Assembly: GCA_964574215.1 (NCBI GenBank)
Contig: CAZNLR010000024.1
Coordinates: 7,508-71,507, forward strand
Direction: 5' to 3'
DNA from: GCA-2725625 sp964574215
Lineage (GTDB): Bacteria; Pseudomonadota; Alphaproteobacteria; Rhodospirillales; UBA2165
Length of the DNA stretch: 64,000 nt
Shown: positions 17,651 through 27,562 of the stretch, one piece after another
Position numbering within the stretch: position 1 is the first letter of the stretch
How the letters are laid out: the number at the start of each line of letters is the position of its first letter
Notes under the pieces: model-generated
The model's database searches: none
Seen by the model: only the letters and a program-made list of their open reading frames with translations
Told to the model about the DNA's origin: nothing
Translations under genes and position numbers: made by a program

Positions 17651-20617
17651 ATGACGACGGTCTATACCATCCCTGCCGAATATTCCTTTGTCGATGCCCT
17701 GGCCTTGGGTCTGATCCGGCAGGCGGAGGAGGGGCCGCACGTCCTGGCCGATTACACCATCCTGCTGCCCACGCGGCGGGCGGTGCGTAGTCTGAGGGAA
17801 GCCTTTCTAAGGCTAAGTGGCGGCGCGCCGACCTTGCTGCCCCGCATGACACCCTTGGGCGATCTCGATGAAGATGAGCTGGCCATCGCCGGCTGGGAAG
17901 AGATGGCCGCCGTCGGTTTGTCCGGCGATGTTCCGCCGGCAATTTCAAGTCTCCGCCGTCAACTACTGTTGACCCGGCTGGTGCAGCAGTTTATCGGCGT
18001 CCAAGGCTCGACGGACACTGCCGCCACCGACCAGGCCGCTCGGTTGGCCGGTGAATTGGCGCGGTTGTTGGATCAGGTGCAGACGGAAAACCTCTCCTTT
18101 GAAAATTTGGCGACATTAGTACCGGAAGAATATGCCCTGCACTGGCAGACCACCCTCGATTTCCTGAAAATTCTCACCGAGCACTGGCCCAAAATCCTGG
18201 AAGCGGAAGGAGCCATTGATCCGGCCCTCCGGCGAAATCTGCTGTTGCAAGCGCAGGCGGAATTGTGGCGCAACCAGCCGCCCGAGACCCCGGTTATCGC
18301 CGCCGGTTCGACCGGTAGTATTCCGGCCACGGCCGGGCTTTTGAAGATCATTGCCGGTCTGCCGCTGGGGGCGGTGGTGCTGCCCGGTTTCGATCTCTCG
18401 CTGGATGATGTCGCCCAAGCCGGATTGGATCAGACCCACGCCCAGCATGGCATGAACCTGCTGCTCGACCGGCTGGAGATAACCCCGGCCGAGGTGCAGC
18501 TTTGGCCGTCGTCCGGCATCGGGGATGAGCAAGCCGCCAGGACCGACCGGGCAAACCTGTTGAGGGATGCTCTGCTGCCGGCGTCGGCAGTGGATACGTG
18601 GCGGCAGTTGCCCAGACCTTCGGATGCAGCGCTCGACGGGCTGCGCCGCGTCGATTGCCCCGGACCCGACGAGGAGGCCGGGGTGATCGCCCTAATGCTC
18701 AGGGAGGTTCTGGAAAGCGAAGGCAAGACAGCGGCCCTGGTAACCCCGGACCGCAAGCTGGCCCGGCGCGTCGCCGCCGAGTTGAGCCGCTGGGGTATCG
18801 AGATCGATGATTCCGCCGGTGTGCCGTTGGCGCAAACACCGGCGGGCTCGTTTCTCAAACTGGCGGTTGATCTGGTTGCCGGCGGTTTCGCACCCCTGCA
18901 ACTGTTGGCGATCGGCAAACATCCTTTGGCGGCAGCCGGCAGGCCGGCGGCGGCCTTTCGCCGCTTTGTCCGTGATTTGGAAATATCCGTTCTCAGGGGA
19001 CCGCGTCCGGCGGCTGGGGTCGAGGGGCTCCTGGCGAGCCTCGAAGATGAAACCAGGCATCTCGAACCGGTGCTTGAAGAGCTGAAGAATATGGCGGCTG
19101 AATTTTCTGGTCTGCTGGGGCAACCGCGTGCATCTTTCACCCAACTGGTAAACGCCCATATTTCTTTTGCGGAAGCGCTGGCGGCAAGTGATGACACGCC
19201 CGGACCGGCGCGCCTTTGGGCCGGAGAAGCGGGCGAAGCGGCGGCCGGATATACCGCTGAGCTTTTGGAATCGGCGGCGTCCCTGGGCGATGTATCCGGT
19301 GCGTCCTACGGTCCTCTGTTCGACGTCCTGATGACGGGCCGGGCCGTCAGGCCGCGCTTTGGCAGCCATCCGAGGCTAGCCATATGGGGGTTATTGGAAG
19401 CCAGGCTTCAGCACGCCGACCTCATCATCCTGGGCGGTCTCAACGAAGGAACCTGGCCGCCGGAAGCGCCGTCCGATCCCTGGATGAGCCGACCCATGCG
19501 CAGCGCTTTCGGACTGCCGCTGCCGGAACGCCGCATCGGGTTAACCGCCCATGACTTTCAACAGGCGTTTTGCGCGCCCGAGGTCGTCATCACCCGCGCC
19601 CGCCGCGTGGAAGGAACGCCCACGGTGCCGTCCCGCTGGTTATTGCGGCTGGAAAAATTTCTCATGGGAATGGGCGCCGGAGAACAGTTGCTGGTTCCCG
19701 GCCCCTGGCTGCATTGGCAGGAATTGCTGGACCGGCCCGAACGGATCGTTCCCGCAGCACCACCGGCGCCGACACCGCCCCTTGACGCCCGCCCAAGACA
19801 ATTGTCGGTGACCCAGATCGAAACCTGGATGCGCGATCCCTATGCCATCTATGCTCGTCACATTTTGGGGCTGAGAGCTCTGCCGGAACTGGATGCGCCG
19901 CCGGACGCCGCCAATTACGGTTCCATCATCCATGAAGCCCTCGATGCGTTTTCCCGGACCTATCCCGGTCCCATGCCCGACGATGCGGAAAGTAAATTGC
20001 TGGCCTTGGGCCGTGACCGGTTTGCCGCCGTGCTTAACCACCCGGGTGTCTGGGCGTTCTGGTGGCCCCGGTTCGAGCGCATCGCCGCCTGGTTCGTTGA
20101 TCTTGAGCGTGATCGGCGGGGTGGGATTGCGGCTATCCATAGCGAAGTTAAGGGCGTAACCCGTCTCAATGAGGACTCGCGGTCGTTCAAACTGACCGCC
20201 AAGGCGGACCGGATCGATGAACTGGCCGACGGCGGTCTCCGCATCATTGACTACAAGACCGGCGCGCCGCCGACCAAGACCGAAGTCGCCGCCGGGTTCG
20301 CACCTCAACTGCCCTTGGAAGCGGTAATCGCCCAGGACGGCGGGTTCGATGATCTTGCGGGCAAGCCCGTAACGGCGCTGGATTACTGGCGGCTGCGGGG
20401 CGGCACCCCAGCGGGAGAGGTCATTACCGCCGGTGACGACATTGCCGATCTCACCCGACAGGCCAGAGACGGCCTCGAAGCCCTGATCCGCGCCTTTGAC
20501 CGGGAAGATACGCCCTATGAGGCACGGCCCCGTCCCGATCAGGCGCCCAAATACTCCGATTATGAGCATCTGGCCCGGGTCAAGGAATGGGCGGCGGCGG
20601 AAGGAGGGGAAGACTGA
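17651..20617 (+). CDS. addB: Double-strand break repair protein AddB, alphaproteobacterial type
   Basis: A 988-residue subunit of the AddAB helicase-nuclease, which resects double-strand ends for RecA. The N-terminal half has an inactivated helicase-like fold (ILLPTRRAVRSLREAFL near 35-52). The C-terminal PD-(D/E)XK nuclease is marked by SVTQIETWMRDPYAIYARHILGL and LRIIDYKTGAPP. The Cys residues that bind an iron-sulphur cluster in Bacillus AddB are not evident (DPYAIYA replaces a CPF-type segment), as in other alphaproteobacterial forms. A GGAAG site precedes the ATG. The stop overlaps the addA start (TGATG). Confidence 0.96.
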   Translation: MTTVYTIPAEYSFVDALALGLIRQAEEGPHVLADYTILLPTRRAVRSLREAFLRLSGGAPTLLPRMTPLGDLDEDELAIAGWEEMAAVGLSGDVPPAISSLRRQLLLTRLVQQFIGVQGSTDTAATDQAARLAGELARLLDQVQTENLSFENLATLVPEEYALHWQTTLDFLKILTEHWPKILEAEGAIDPALRRNLLLQAQAELWRNQPPETPVIAAGSTGSIPATAGLLKIIAGLPLGAVVLPGFDLSLDDVAQAGLDQTHAQHGMNLLLDRLEITPAEVQLWPSSGIGDEQAARTDRANLLRDALLPASAVDTWRQLPRPSDAALDGLRRVDCPGPDEEAGVIALMLREVLESEGKTAALVTPDRKLARRVAAELSRWGIEIDDSAGVPLAQTPAGSFLKLAVDLVAGGFAPLQLLAIGKHPLAAAGRPAAAFRRFVRDLEISVLRGPRPAAGVEGLLASLEDETRHLEPVLEELKNMAAEFSGLLGQPRASFTQLVNAHISFAEALAASDDTPGPARLWAGEAGEAAAGYTAELLESAASLGDVSGASYGPLFDVLMTGRAVRPRFGSHPRLAIWGLLEARLQHADLIILGGLNEGTWPPEAPSDPWMSRPMRSAFGLPLPERRIGLTAHDFQQAFCAPEVVITRARRVEGTPTVPSRWLLRLEKFLMGMGAGEQLLVPGPWLHWQELLDRPERIVPAAPPAPTPPLDARPRQLSVTQIETWMRDPYAIYARHILGLRALPELDAPPDAANYGSIIHEALDAFSRTYPGPMPDDAESKLLALGRDRFAAVLNHPGVWAFWWPRFERIAAWFVDLERDRRGGIAAIHSEVKGVTRLNEDSRSFKLTAKADRIDELADGGLRIIDYKTGAPPTKTEVAAGFAPQLPLEAVIAQDGGFDDLAGKPVTALDYWRLRGGTPAGEVITAGDDIADLTRQARDGLEALIRAFDREDTPYEARPRPDQAPKYSDYEHLARVKEWAAAEGGED

Positions 20618-23600
20618 TGGTAAATCCGTCGACCGTGCCCTTCGATCCCAATGTCCAGCAGCGCGAGGCCGCTGATCCGGTTGCTTCGGTCTGGGTGTCG
20701 GCCTCGGCCGGGACGGGCAAGACCAAGGTGCTGACCGACCGGGTGTTGAGCCTGTTGATAAGCGGCACCCGGCCACAACGGATATTATGCCTGACATTTA
20801 CCCGCGCGGCGGCGGCAGAAATGTCGGCCCGCATCGCCGATCGGCTGGGGCAGTGGACCATGGAGCCGGAGGAGGCGTTAGCGGCGAAGTTGGAGGACTT
20901 GCTCGGCGCCCCCCCCGATGAGGGACAATTGCGCATGGCCCGCCAGCTTTTCGCCAAGGTGCTGGATACGCCCGGCGGTATGAATATCCAGACCATCCAT
21001 GCTTTTTGCCAGTCCCTGCTGGGTCGGTTTCCTTTGGAGGCGGACGTGCCGCCTCATTTCGCGCTGATGGATGAGCGCGACGCCGAGGAAATGCTGATCT
21101 CGGCCCGGGAGGCCTTGCTCAACCGGGCAAGGAGCGGAGGCGACGAAGATTTGGCCCACGCTCTATCGATTGTCACCGGGCATATTCACGAGGCCCAGTT
21201 TCCAGACCTGCTGGCCGGTCTGACCAGTGCCCGGGGCCGCCTCCGCCGTTTGATTGACGGCCAGGGTGGCATTGAAGACGTGATCGCCAACATCCATGCC
21301 GGCCTCGGTGTGTCGCCTGATGAGACAACGTCCTCGGTGATTGAGGAAGCTTCGTCCGCCGACGCCTATGATCAGCTGGGCCTCAAGCTCGCCGTCGAGG
21401 CCTTGGCGGCCGGCTCCAAGACCGATCAGGAACGGGGACGGGTGATCGCAACGTGGCTCTCGGAAGGCGAAGCGACCATGGAGGATTTCGATGCCTACGC
21501 CGATGCCTTCCTGACCTCGGCCCGGAAATCCGGCCCGCCGGAAATTCGGAAAAAACTCATCACCAACAAAGTCGCTGAGGCCAATCCAGGGGTGCCGGAA
21601 ATTCTGGCCGAGGAGGCCGGCCGCCTGGTACGGGCCTTGCTCCATCTGCGGGCGGTGGTTAGCGCCGAAAGCTCCGCCGCGCTCCTGCGGTTGGGCGGGG
21701 CTCTGCTCGACGTCTATCAGCGACAAAAAGAAGCGCGGGCCCTGCTCGACTACGATGATTTGATTCTCAAGGCCGGCGAACTTCTTCACAGGGAGGGAGT
21801 GGCGCCCTGGGTGCTGTTCAAACTGGATGGCGGCATTGATCATGTTCTGATCGACGAGGCCCAGGATACCAGCCCGGACCAGTGGCGGGTGGTAGAGGCG
21901 CTGGCCGACGAATTTTTCGCTGGCATCGGCACCCACGATGAACCCCGCACAGTGTTCGCCGTCGGCGACGTCAAGCAATCGATCTACAGCTTCCAAGGGG
22001 CCGACCCAGCTTCCTTCGGATCAATGCGCGACCTCTTTCAAAGCCGGACACCCGCCGGGTTCGGTGAATTCCGCCAGGTCGATTTAACGGTTTCCTTCCG
22101 TTCCACCAAGGCTGTCCTGGCCGCCGTCGATGCTGTCTTTTCCCTGGGCGGTGCAGCCGACGGGGTCACCTTGGACGGTAACGACATTCACCACGAAGCC
22201 TGGCGCGGGGACGATGGCGGGATGGTGGAAATCTGGCCGGCGGTGGCTCCCCGGGGCGGAGAGGAGCCCGGCGCCTGGAAGCCGCCCGTCGAACGTATCC
22301 GGGGCGATTCGCCTCAAACCCGGCTGGCCCGGCTGATCGCCGGCCGTATCGCCGCCATGATCGAACATAGGGAAATTCTCGAATCGAAGGGACGCCCCAT
22401 CGAGCCCGGCGACATTATGGTGCTGGTGCGCCGCCGGTCGGGCTTCGTGGAGGATCTGGTGCGGTCTCTTAAAGAGCGGGGGATCGGTGTGGCCGGTGTC
22501 GACCGGATGGTGCTGACCGAGCAGATGGCGGTAATGGATCTGATCGCGCTCGGCAGGTTTTTGCTGTTGCCGGAGGACGATTTGACCCTGGCGACGGTGC
22601 TTAAAGGACCATTGATCGGCTTGGAGGAAGAACAGTTGTTCGACCTGGCCTTTGGCCGCGAGGCCTCCTTGTGGGAATCACTGAAAGCGCGGGCGGATGA
22701 AACAGAGGCTTACCGGAACGCGGTCGATTATTTGGCCCGATTGCTGGCGGATGTGGATTATCTGCCGCCTTTCGAATTTTACAGCCGGGTATTGGGGTCC
22801 CTTAGAGGGCGGGAAAAATTGGTGGGACGTCTCGGTCCCGACGCCCAGGATCCCATCGCGGAGTTTCTCAATCTGGCGCTGGCTTACGAGAAATCCCACA
22901 CGGCGTCCCTTGAAGGGTTTCTCTACTGGGTGGAGGCCGGCGCCGTCGAAGTCAAACGCGATCTGGAGCAGGCCCAGCCGGGCGCCGTCCGCGTTATGAC
23001 CGTCCACGGCGCCAAGGGGCTACAGGCGCCGATTGTATTCCTGCCCGATACATTACAGGCGCCGATCCGCGCCCCGGCCCTCTATTGGCCGACAAGCGAA
23101 TCGGGGGACGACCAAAGTCTTCTCTGGCCGCCGCGGCGCGGACTGCATGAATCGGTATCCGAAAATGAGCGGGAAAAGGCGTTGCTGCTTCGTGACCAGG
23201 AATACCGGCGTCTTCTCTATGTCGCCATGACGCGGGCGGAAGACCGGCTTTATGTCTGCGGCTGGCGCACCAAAAAGTCGGCGCCTGACGGATGCTGGTA
23301 CAATAATGTCGACCAGGGCCTGCGGTCCATCGATGCCGGATTGAAGGAACAGGAGGACGAATTTCTGGCCGGGGAGGGCGAAACGGAATCCAACACGGTG
23401 CTGCGCTTCACCTGCCCGCAAAACGCCGCTGTCGAGTCGCCGGCCATGGAAATGGAGGAAACATTGCGCCCCTTATCCGGTTGGGCGTTGAGGCGGCCGA
23501 AAGACGATCCCCTGCCGCCGGCACCGTTGACGCCGTCTCGTCCCGACGGTGAGGAGCCGGCCGTCTTGTCACCGCTGGCGGGTGACGATGGACGGCGCTT

Positions 23601-24108
23601 TAAGCGCGGCCGGATAATTCACGCTCTTTTGCAGACTTTACCGGACATCGATGAAGCAGACCGCCTGGCGGCGGCTTCGGCGTATTTGGGTCAATCAATC
23701 CACGACCTTACCGGGCAAGAACGGGAGGACATTACGCAGGAGACTTTGGCGGTTCTCGATCATCCGGAATTCAAACCGCTGTTCGGTCCGGGGTCCCGCG
23801 CCGAAGTGCCGTTGGTGGGAGAGGTCGCTGGCCAAATCATGTCCGCGCAACTGGACAGGCTGCTGATCGGTGAAGAGGATATTCTGGTGGTCGATTACAA
23901 AACTAACCGGCCGCCGCCCGTGGACAGCAGCCAGGTGCCGGGCATATATCTTAAGCAAATGGCGGCCTATCGGGCGGCGTTGTCGGCCATCTATCCGAAT
24001 CGCCCCGTCAAATGCGCCCTGCTTTGGACCGACGGCGCGCGCCTGATGCCCCTGGACGGTGACCTGCTGGACCGGCACGCGCCCACGAATCCGGCCAAAA
24101 TTGAATAG
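20617..24108 (+). CDS. addA: Double-strand break repair helicase AddA
   Basis: A UvrD/RecB-type helicase-nuclease of 1163 residues from the ATG at 20617. That start overlaps the addB stop; an upstream GTG frame start would add ten Gly/Arg-rich residues from the addB C-terminus and is unlikely. Visible motifs: Walker A SASAGTGKTKVLTDRV, IHAFCQSLL, Walker B LIDEAQDTSPDQW, GDVKQSIYSFQGADP, the motif VMTVHGAKGL, YVAMTRAEDRLYV, and the C-terminal nuclease core VVDYKTNRPPP. It pairs with AddB to process broken ends at recombination hotspots. Length is normal. Confidence 0.97.
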   Translation: MVNPSTVPFDPNVQQREAADPVASVWVSASAGTGKTKVLTDRVLSLLISGTRPQRILCLTFTRAAAAEMSARIADRLGQWTMEPEEALAAKLEDLLGAPPDEGQLRMARQLFAKVLDTPGGMNIQTIHAFCQSLLGRFPLEADVPPHFALMDERDAEEMLISAREALLNRARSGGDEDLAHALSIVTGHIHEAQFPDLLAGLTSARGRLRRLIDGQGGIEDVIANIHAGLGVSPDETTSSVIEEASSADAYDQLGLKLAVEALAAGSKTDQERGRVIATWLSEGEATMEDFDAYADAFLTSARKSGPPEIRKKLITNKVAEANPGVPEILAEEAGRLVRALLHLRAVVSAESSAALLRLGGALLDVYQRQKEARALLDYDDLILKAGELLHREGVAPWVLFKLDGGIDHVLIDEAQDTSPDQWRVVEALADEFFAGIGTHDEPRTVFAVGDVKQSIYSFQGADPASFGSMRDLFQSRTPAGFGEFRQVDLTVSFRSTKAVLAAVDAVFSLGGAADGVTLDGNDIHHEAWRGDDGGMVEIWPAVAPRGGEEPGAWKPPVERIRGDSPQTRLARLIAGRIAAMIEHREILESKGRPIEPGDIMVLVRRRSGFVEDLVRSLKERGIGVAGVDRMVLTEQMAVMDLIALGRFLLLPEDDLTLATVLKGPLIGLEEEQLFDLAFGREASLWESLKARADETEAYRNAVDYLARLLADVDYLPPFEFYSRVLGSLRGREKLVGRLGPDAQDPIAEFLNLALAYEKSHTASLEGFLYWVEAGAVEVKRDLEQAQPGAVRVMTVHGAKGLQAPIVFLPDTLQAPIRAPALYWPTSESGDDQSLLWPPRRGLHESVSENEREKALLLRDQEYRRLLYVAMTRAEDRLYVCGWRTKKSAPDGCWYNNVDQGLRSIDAGLKEQEDEFLAGEGETESNTVLRFTCPQNAAVESPAMEMEETLRPLSGWALRRPKDDPLPPAPLTPSRPDGEEPAVLSPLAGDDGRRFKRGRIIHALLQTLPDIDEADRLAAASAYLGQSIHDLTGQEREDITQETLAVLDHPEFKPLFGPGSRAEVPLVGEVAGQIMSAQLDRLLIGEEDILVVDYKTNRPPPVDSSQVPGIYLKQMAAYRAALSAIYPNRPVKCALLWTDGARLMPLDGDLLDRHAPTNPAKIE

Positions 24109-24271
24109 GGTACGCTCTCGCGCCTTGACGGGAAAAGTCAGTGGACATAGATTGAGATGGTGAATTCAATTGTCCATCCGGTGCTCGATCAATCGCCTTT
24201 GACCCTATCGATCAGAAAACGGTGATCAGTCAAGAAAGACTATTGAGTCCGGTTCAACTAAGGAATCCAAA

Positions 24272-24589
24272 ATGTCAAAGCAAGTAAGTGACGATTCGTT
24301 TGAAGCCGATGTTATTGGGGCTTCCGAGCCCGTACTGGTCGATTTCTGGGCTGAATGGTGCGGCCCTTGTAAGCAAATCGCGCCTGCCCTTGATGAGATC
24401 GGCCAGGAGATGGCCGGCCAATTGACCATCGCCAAAGTCAATATTGATGAAAATCCGGCAACGCCGTCCAAGTACGGTGTGCGCGGCATACCCACCCTGA
24501 TTTTGTTTAAAAACGGCGAAGTGGCTTCGACCAAAGTCGGCGCGCTGCCGAAAAGCAAATTAAAAGAGTGGGTCGAATCGGTCATTTAA
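24272..24589 (+). CDS. trxA: Thioredoxin
   Basis: A 105-residue thioredoxin with the active-site WCGPC (AEWCGPCKQIAPAL), the cis-Pro segment RGIPTLILF and normal length. It reduces disulphides in cytosolic proteins using thioredoxin reductase. It lies downstream of addA with its own 160-base leader, and a strong terminator follows. In many alphaproteobacteria trxA is next to folC; here 11.7 kb of accessory genes separate them. Confidence 0.97.
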   Translation: MSKQVSDDSFEADVIGASEPVLVDFWAEWCGPCKQIAPALDEIGQEMAGQLTIAKVNIDENPATPSKYGVRGIPTLILFKNGEVASTKVGALPKSKLKEWVESVI

Positions 24590-24616
24590 TGGCTGTTTCG
24601 TGAACTACTATGAATG

Positions 24617-24642
24617 AAACCCCGCCATACCAGCGGGGTTTT
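24617..24642 (+). terminator. Rho-independent terminator of trxA
   Basis: AACCCCGC pairs with GCGGGGTT around a seven-base loop and is followed by TTTTG. It closes the addB-addA-trxA unit. Confidence 0.88.
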
Positions 24643-24708
24643 GTGTTTCCGATTTTTCAGTGCTTGTATTCAATTGCAGTCAAGGCAGTTTGACTGGGGG
24701 ATAAGAAA

Positions 24709-26241
24709 ATGAGTGTTGGGTACCTAACCGATACGCCCTATACCTGGGGTTATTATGGCGAGTTGAGCCCGTTATTCCTTAACTATGTTTGTGCACTTAA
24801 CGGTCATCATCCGGTTCCCTTGGAAGACGGCTTCACCTACTGCGATCTTGGTTGCGGCAACGGCGTGACGGCCAATGCGCTGGCGCAGATATTCCCCCAG
24901 GGACAATTTACCGCCATCGATTTCAGCGCCCAGCATATCGAAAACGGCGCCGGTATCGCCCAGGAAGCGGGTCTGGATAACGTCGATTTTATTGACCGCG
25001 ATTTCAACGATTTGAAAAACAGTGACCTGCCGGAATTCGATTTTATCGTTCTGCACGGTGTCTATTCCTGGATTGATCCGGAAACCCGCAACAATGTCCG
25101 GGAGTTTATCGCCGACAAATTGAAACCCGACGGTATCGCCTATGTCAGCTACGACTGCATGCCCGGGTGGGGATTTGTATCGCCGATACGTGATCTGATG
25201 CTTTCCTACACGGCGGGCATGCTGGAAGATCCGGCGACCAAGGCAAGGGCCGCCCTTGATTTTCTGCATTTCCTGAAGGACAAGAAGGCGGCGTTTTTTC
25301 AGGACAACCCCATGGCCTCAGATCTTCTCGAGGAACTGGAATCCCAGGATATCAATTACGTCATCCACGAATTTTTCGTCGAATTTTCCAAACCCTATTA
25401 TTTCCAACAGGTTGCCGCCGAGTTGCGGAGCGCCGGGCTGACCTTTTCGGGCAGCGCCATCCTGAACCTCAATTTCGTCGATCTGGCGGCGCCGGCCGAA
25501 TTCCACGATATGCTGCGGAAATGCACCACCCGGGGTCAGTTGGAAAGCCAGGGTGATTTCGTCCGTAACCAGAGGTTCCGCAAGGACGTTTTCATCAACA
25601 GCCGCAAGGAAATGGACGAGGAAGAGCAGTTCGCGGCGCTCTCAAAAATGAATTTCGGCCTGACCTGCGATGCCGACGGATTTAACCGAACGCTCAATTT
25701 CGGCGATGTGGAATTGAAGTTCACTGCCGACGTTTTTCTCAACCTGATTGAAAATCTGGCCACCGGCGCGAAATCGGTGGAAGACTTAAAGGATCTTGAT
25801 CAATTTAAAAATTACGGCCCGGAATTGCTGGTCGATGCTGTCAAATTCCTTTCCACGGGCGGGCAGCTTCTGCCATTCGCCCACCAGACGGCCGCCGCCG
25901 ATGAGAAAGCGCTGTCGGCGGAGCGCTATACCTTGGCGGTGCCGTTCAACCTGCAGATGCTCAAGCGGCGACTGTTCGATCAGTCGGCCGTCACTCTGGC
26001 CTCCACCAAGGGCGGGGTTGCCTACGAAGTCGCCATGGCGGACGCCCTTTTCGCCCTTTGTTCAGTGGAAGCGCCCCGTGACGAGGTCGCCGGCTGGGTT
26101 TTCCAGCGGCTGATCGAAGCCCGCAAGCAGATGATCTTTGAAGAGGGCAGCGAGTTAGACGCCATCGCCGCCGCGGTGGATAAATTCCGCGCCGCCCGCC
26201 TGCCGAAGTTTCTCGAACTGGGTATATTGGAACCGGCTTAA
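24709..26241 (+). CDS. Class I SAM methyltransferase with C-terminal methyltransferase-regulatory domain
   Basis: A 510-residue protein. Residues about 35-180 are a SAM-dependent methyltransferase: motif I CDLGCGNGVTANALAQ near 45-60, then FTAIDFSAQHI and FDFIVLHGVYSWI. The following region (about 215-290, with HEFFVEFSKPYYFQQVAAEL) matches the methyltransferase-regulatory domain found behind such enzymes, and a further winged-helix-like tail with VAYEVAMADALFALC ends the protein. Substrates of this architecture are not known; some members act on proteins. A GGGGGATAAGAAA leader precedes the ATG. It is the first gene of the accessory block that separates trxA from folC. Confidence 0.82.
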   Translation: MSVGYLTDTPYTWGYYGELSPLFLNYVCALNGHHPVPLEDGFTYCDLGCGNGVTANALAQIFPQGQFTAIDFSAQHIENGAGIAQEAGLDNVDFIDRDFNDLKNSDLPEFDFIVLHGVYSWIDPETRNNVREFIADKLKPDGIAYVSYDCMPGWGFVSPIRDLMLSYTAGMLEDPATKARAALDFLHFLKDKKAAFFQDNPMASDLLEELESQDINYVIHEFFVEFSKPYYFQQVAAELRSAGLTFSGSAILNLNFVDLAAPAEFHDMLRKCTTRGQLESQGDFVRNQRFRKDVFINSRKEMDEEEQFAALSKMNFGLTCDADGFNRTLNFGDVELKFTADVFLNLIENLATGAKSVEDLKDLDQFKNYGPELLVDAVKFLSTGGQLLPFAHQTAAADEKALSAERYTLAVPFNLQMLKRRLFDQSAVTLASTKGGVAYEVAMADALFALCSVEAPRDEVAGWVFQRLIEARKQMIFEEGSELDAIAAAVDKFRAARLPKFLELGILEPA

Positions 26242-26325
26242 TCGGCTGCGCCGCTCTCGAAAATGTTGATTGAAGCAACCAAAAGGTTGCGCGAGAATAT
26301 TGAGCGGGATTTAAAGGAGGCGCGC

Positions 26326-26838
26326 ATGACGAAAATCACGTCTCACAAGACAAGCCATCCTGAAATAGGAATTGATTTACCCAAACGTCTACTGCTCTCG
26401 GCAATCGGCGCCGGGGTGCTGTTGATCGATTCATTCCGCCCGACCGCGGCCCACGCCCATCAATATTCGGAAGGCACAATAGATCAACCGGACACACCGG
26501 GTCATCGGGCTTTCGTGCACCGGGCCTTTGAAATGAAACGTTTTGCCGTCGAAATGGGCGATCAGGCGTACGGTGCGCTGGTCGTCCGGGACGGGCAAAT
26601 CATCGGTCAGTCCTGGAGCCGGGTGATCCTGGACCGGGATCCCACGGCTCATGCCGAAATGTCGGCCATCCGGGATGCCGCTCACCGGGGGCGGGACCGA
26701 AACCTGAACGGTGCGATTCTTTATTCCTCATCCCGGCCCTGCCCCATGTGTGAGGCGGCGGCTTACTGGGCCGGTATCGACCAGATGATATACGGTGGCG
26801 ACGCCATCAAGGGCGGCGCCCCCAAACTGTGCCGGTAG
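26326..26838 (+). CDS. Nucleoside/cytosine-deaminase-fold protein with signal peptide
   Basis: A 170-residue deaminase-fold protein. The zinc site is complete: HAE at 109-111 (PTAHAEMSAIRDA) and PCPMC at 138-142, the motif of CMP/dCMP, guanine and tRNA-adenosine deaminases. Unusually, the protein begins with a signal-peptide-like segment: basic LPKR, hydrophobic LLLSAIGAGVLLI, and AHA at 42-44 as a possible cleavage site. The start chosen is ATG 26326 because of a perfect AAAGGAGG upstream. If exported it would act on periplasmic bases, nucleosides or a toxin-like target. The next gene, four bases away, encodes another exported protein. Confidence 0.75.
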   Translation: MTKITSHKTSHPEIGIDLPKRLLLSAIGAGVLLIDSFRPTAAHAHQYSEGTIDQPDTPGHRAFVHRAFEMKRFAVEMGDQAYGALVVRDGQIIGQSWSRVILDRDPTAHAEMSAIRDAAHRGRDRNLNGAILYSSSRPCPMCEAAAYWAGIDQMIYGGDAIKGGAPKLCR

Positions 26839-26841
26839 CGA

Positions 26842-27555
26842 ATGGCAATGAAAAAGATATCTGGCAAACTAATCGCGATCGGTATGGCCATACTGATATG
26901 GCTGCCCGCGGCATCCGGCGGATGGGCCCAGACGCCACCGTCGGCGGGTGAACTCGGCACCTATACCGGAATCCATAAGGCGGTGGCTGATGGTAAGATC
27001 GAAACCCTGAAACGATTGATTGGCGAGGGCGAAGTAGTCAATGCCCGCGATTCCCAGGGCCGCACGCCGTTGATGGTGGCGGCGCATTTTAGGAATATCG
27101 ATGCCGCGGTCGCGCTGATTAAAGGTGGCGCGGACCTCAACCTTAGGGACAACCGGGCTTATGACGTGCTGACCATTGCCGGCGTGCTCGACGATGTCGC
27201 CATGGTAAAACTGGCGGTCAAGCATGGCGCCAGCGCCAGACTCGTCACCAGCCCCTACGACGGTACGGCGCTGATCGCCTCGGCGCATCTCGGCCATGAT
27301 GGGGTGGTGGCGGAACTCATTAAAGCCGGTGCGCCGTTGGATCACATCAACAATCTCAATTGGACGGCGTTGATTGAGGCCATTGTCCTCGGTGATGGCG
27401 GTCCACGCCATGTGGCGTGTGTCAGACTGCTGGTCGATGCCGGTGCGGACGTCAACCTCGCCGACGGCAACGGCATCCGCCCCCTCGCACTTGCCCGAAA
27501 GCACGGCTACCAAGAGATGGTCGAAATCCTTAAAAAAGCGGGCGCCAGACCCTAA
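26842..27555 (+). CDS. Exported ankyrin-repeat protein
   Basis: A 237-residue protein with an N-terminal signal peptide (MKKISGKLIAIGMAILIW, then a likely cut after GWA near residue 30). The remainder is five to six ankyrin repeats, each recognisable by the GRTPLMVAAHF / GADLNLRDN pattern (also GTALIASAHLG, GADVNLADGNG, RPLALARKHG). Ankyrin repeats mediate protein binding; in bacteria, exported ankyrin proteins often act as partner or immunity-like proteins of a neighbouring enzyme. Its four-base distance from the exported deaminase suggests the two function as a pair, which is inference. It converges on the next gene with seven bases between. Confidence 0.8.
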   Translation: MAMKKISGKLIAIGMAILIWLPAASGGWAQTPPSAGELGTYTGIHKAVADGKIETLKRLIGEGEVVNARDSQGRTPLMVAAHFRNIDAAVALIKGGADLNLRDNRAYDVLTIAGVLDDVAMVKLAVKHGASARLVTSPYDGTALIASAHLGHDGVVAELIKAGAPLDHINNLNWTALIEAIVLGDGGPRHVACVRLLVDAGADVNLADGNGIRPLALARKHGYQEMVEILKKAGARP

Positions 27556-27562
27556 GCCAGAG

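Noticed and set aside
19640..20797. A 385-codon minus-strand frame
   Set aside because: Antisense to the end of addB and the beginning of addA, both of which have clear motifs.
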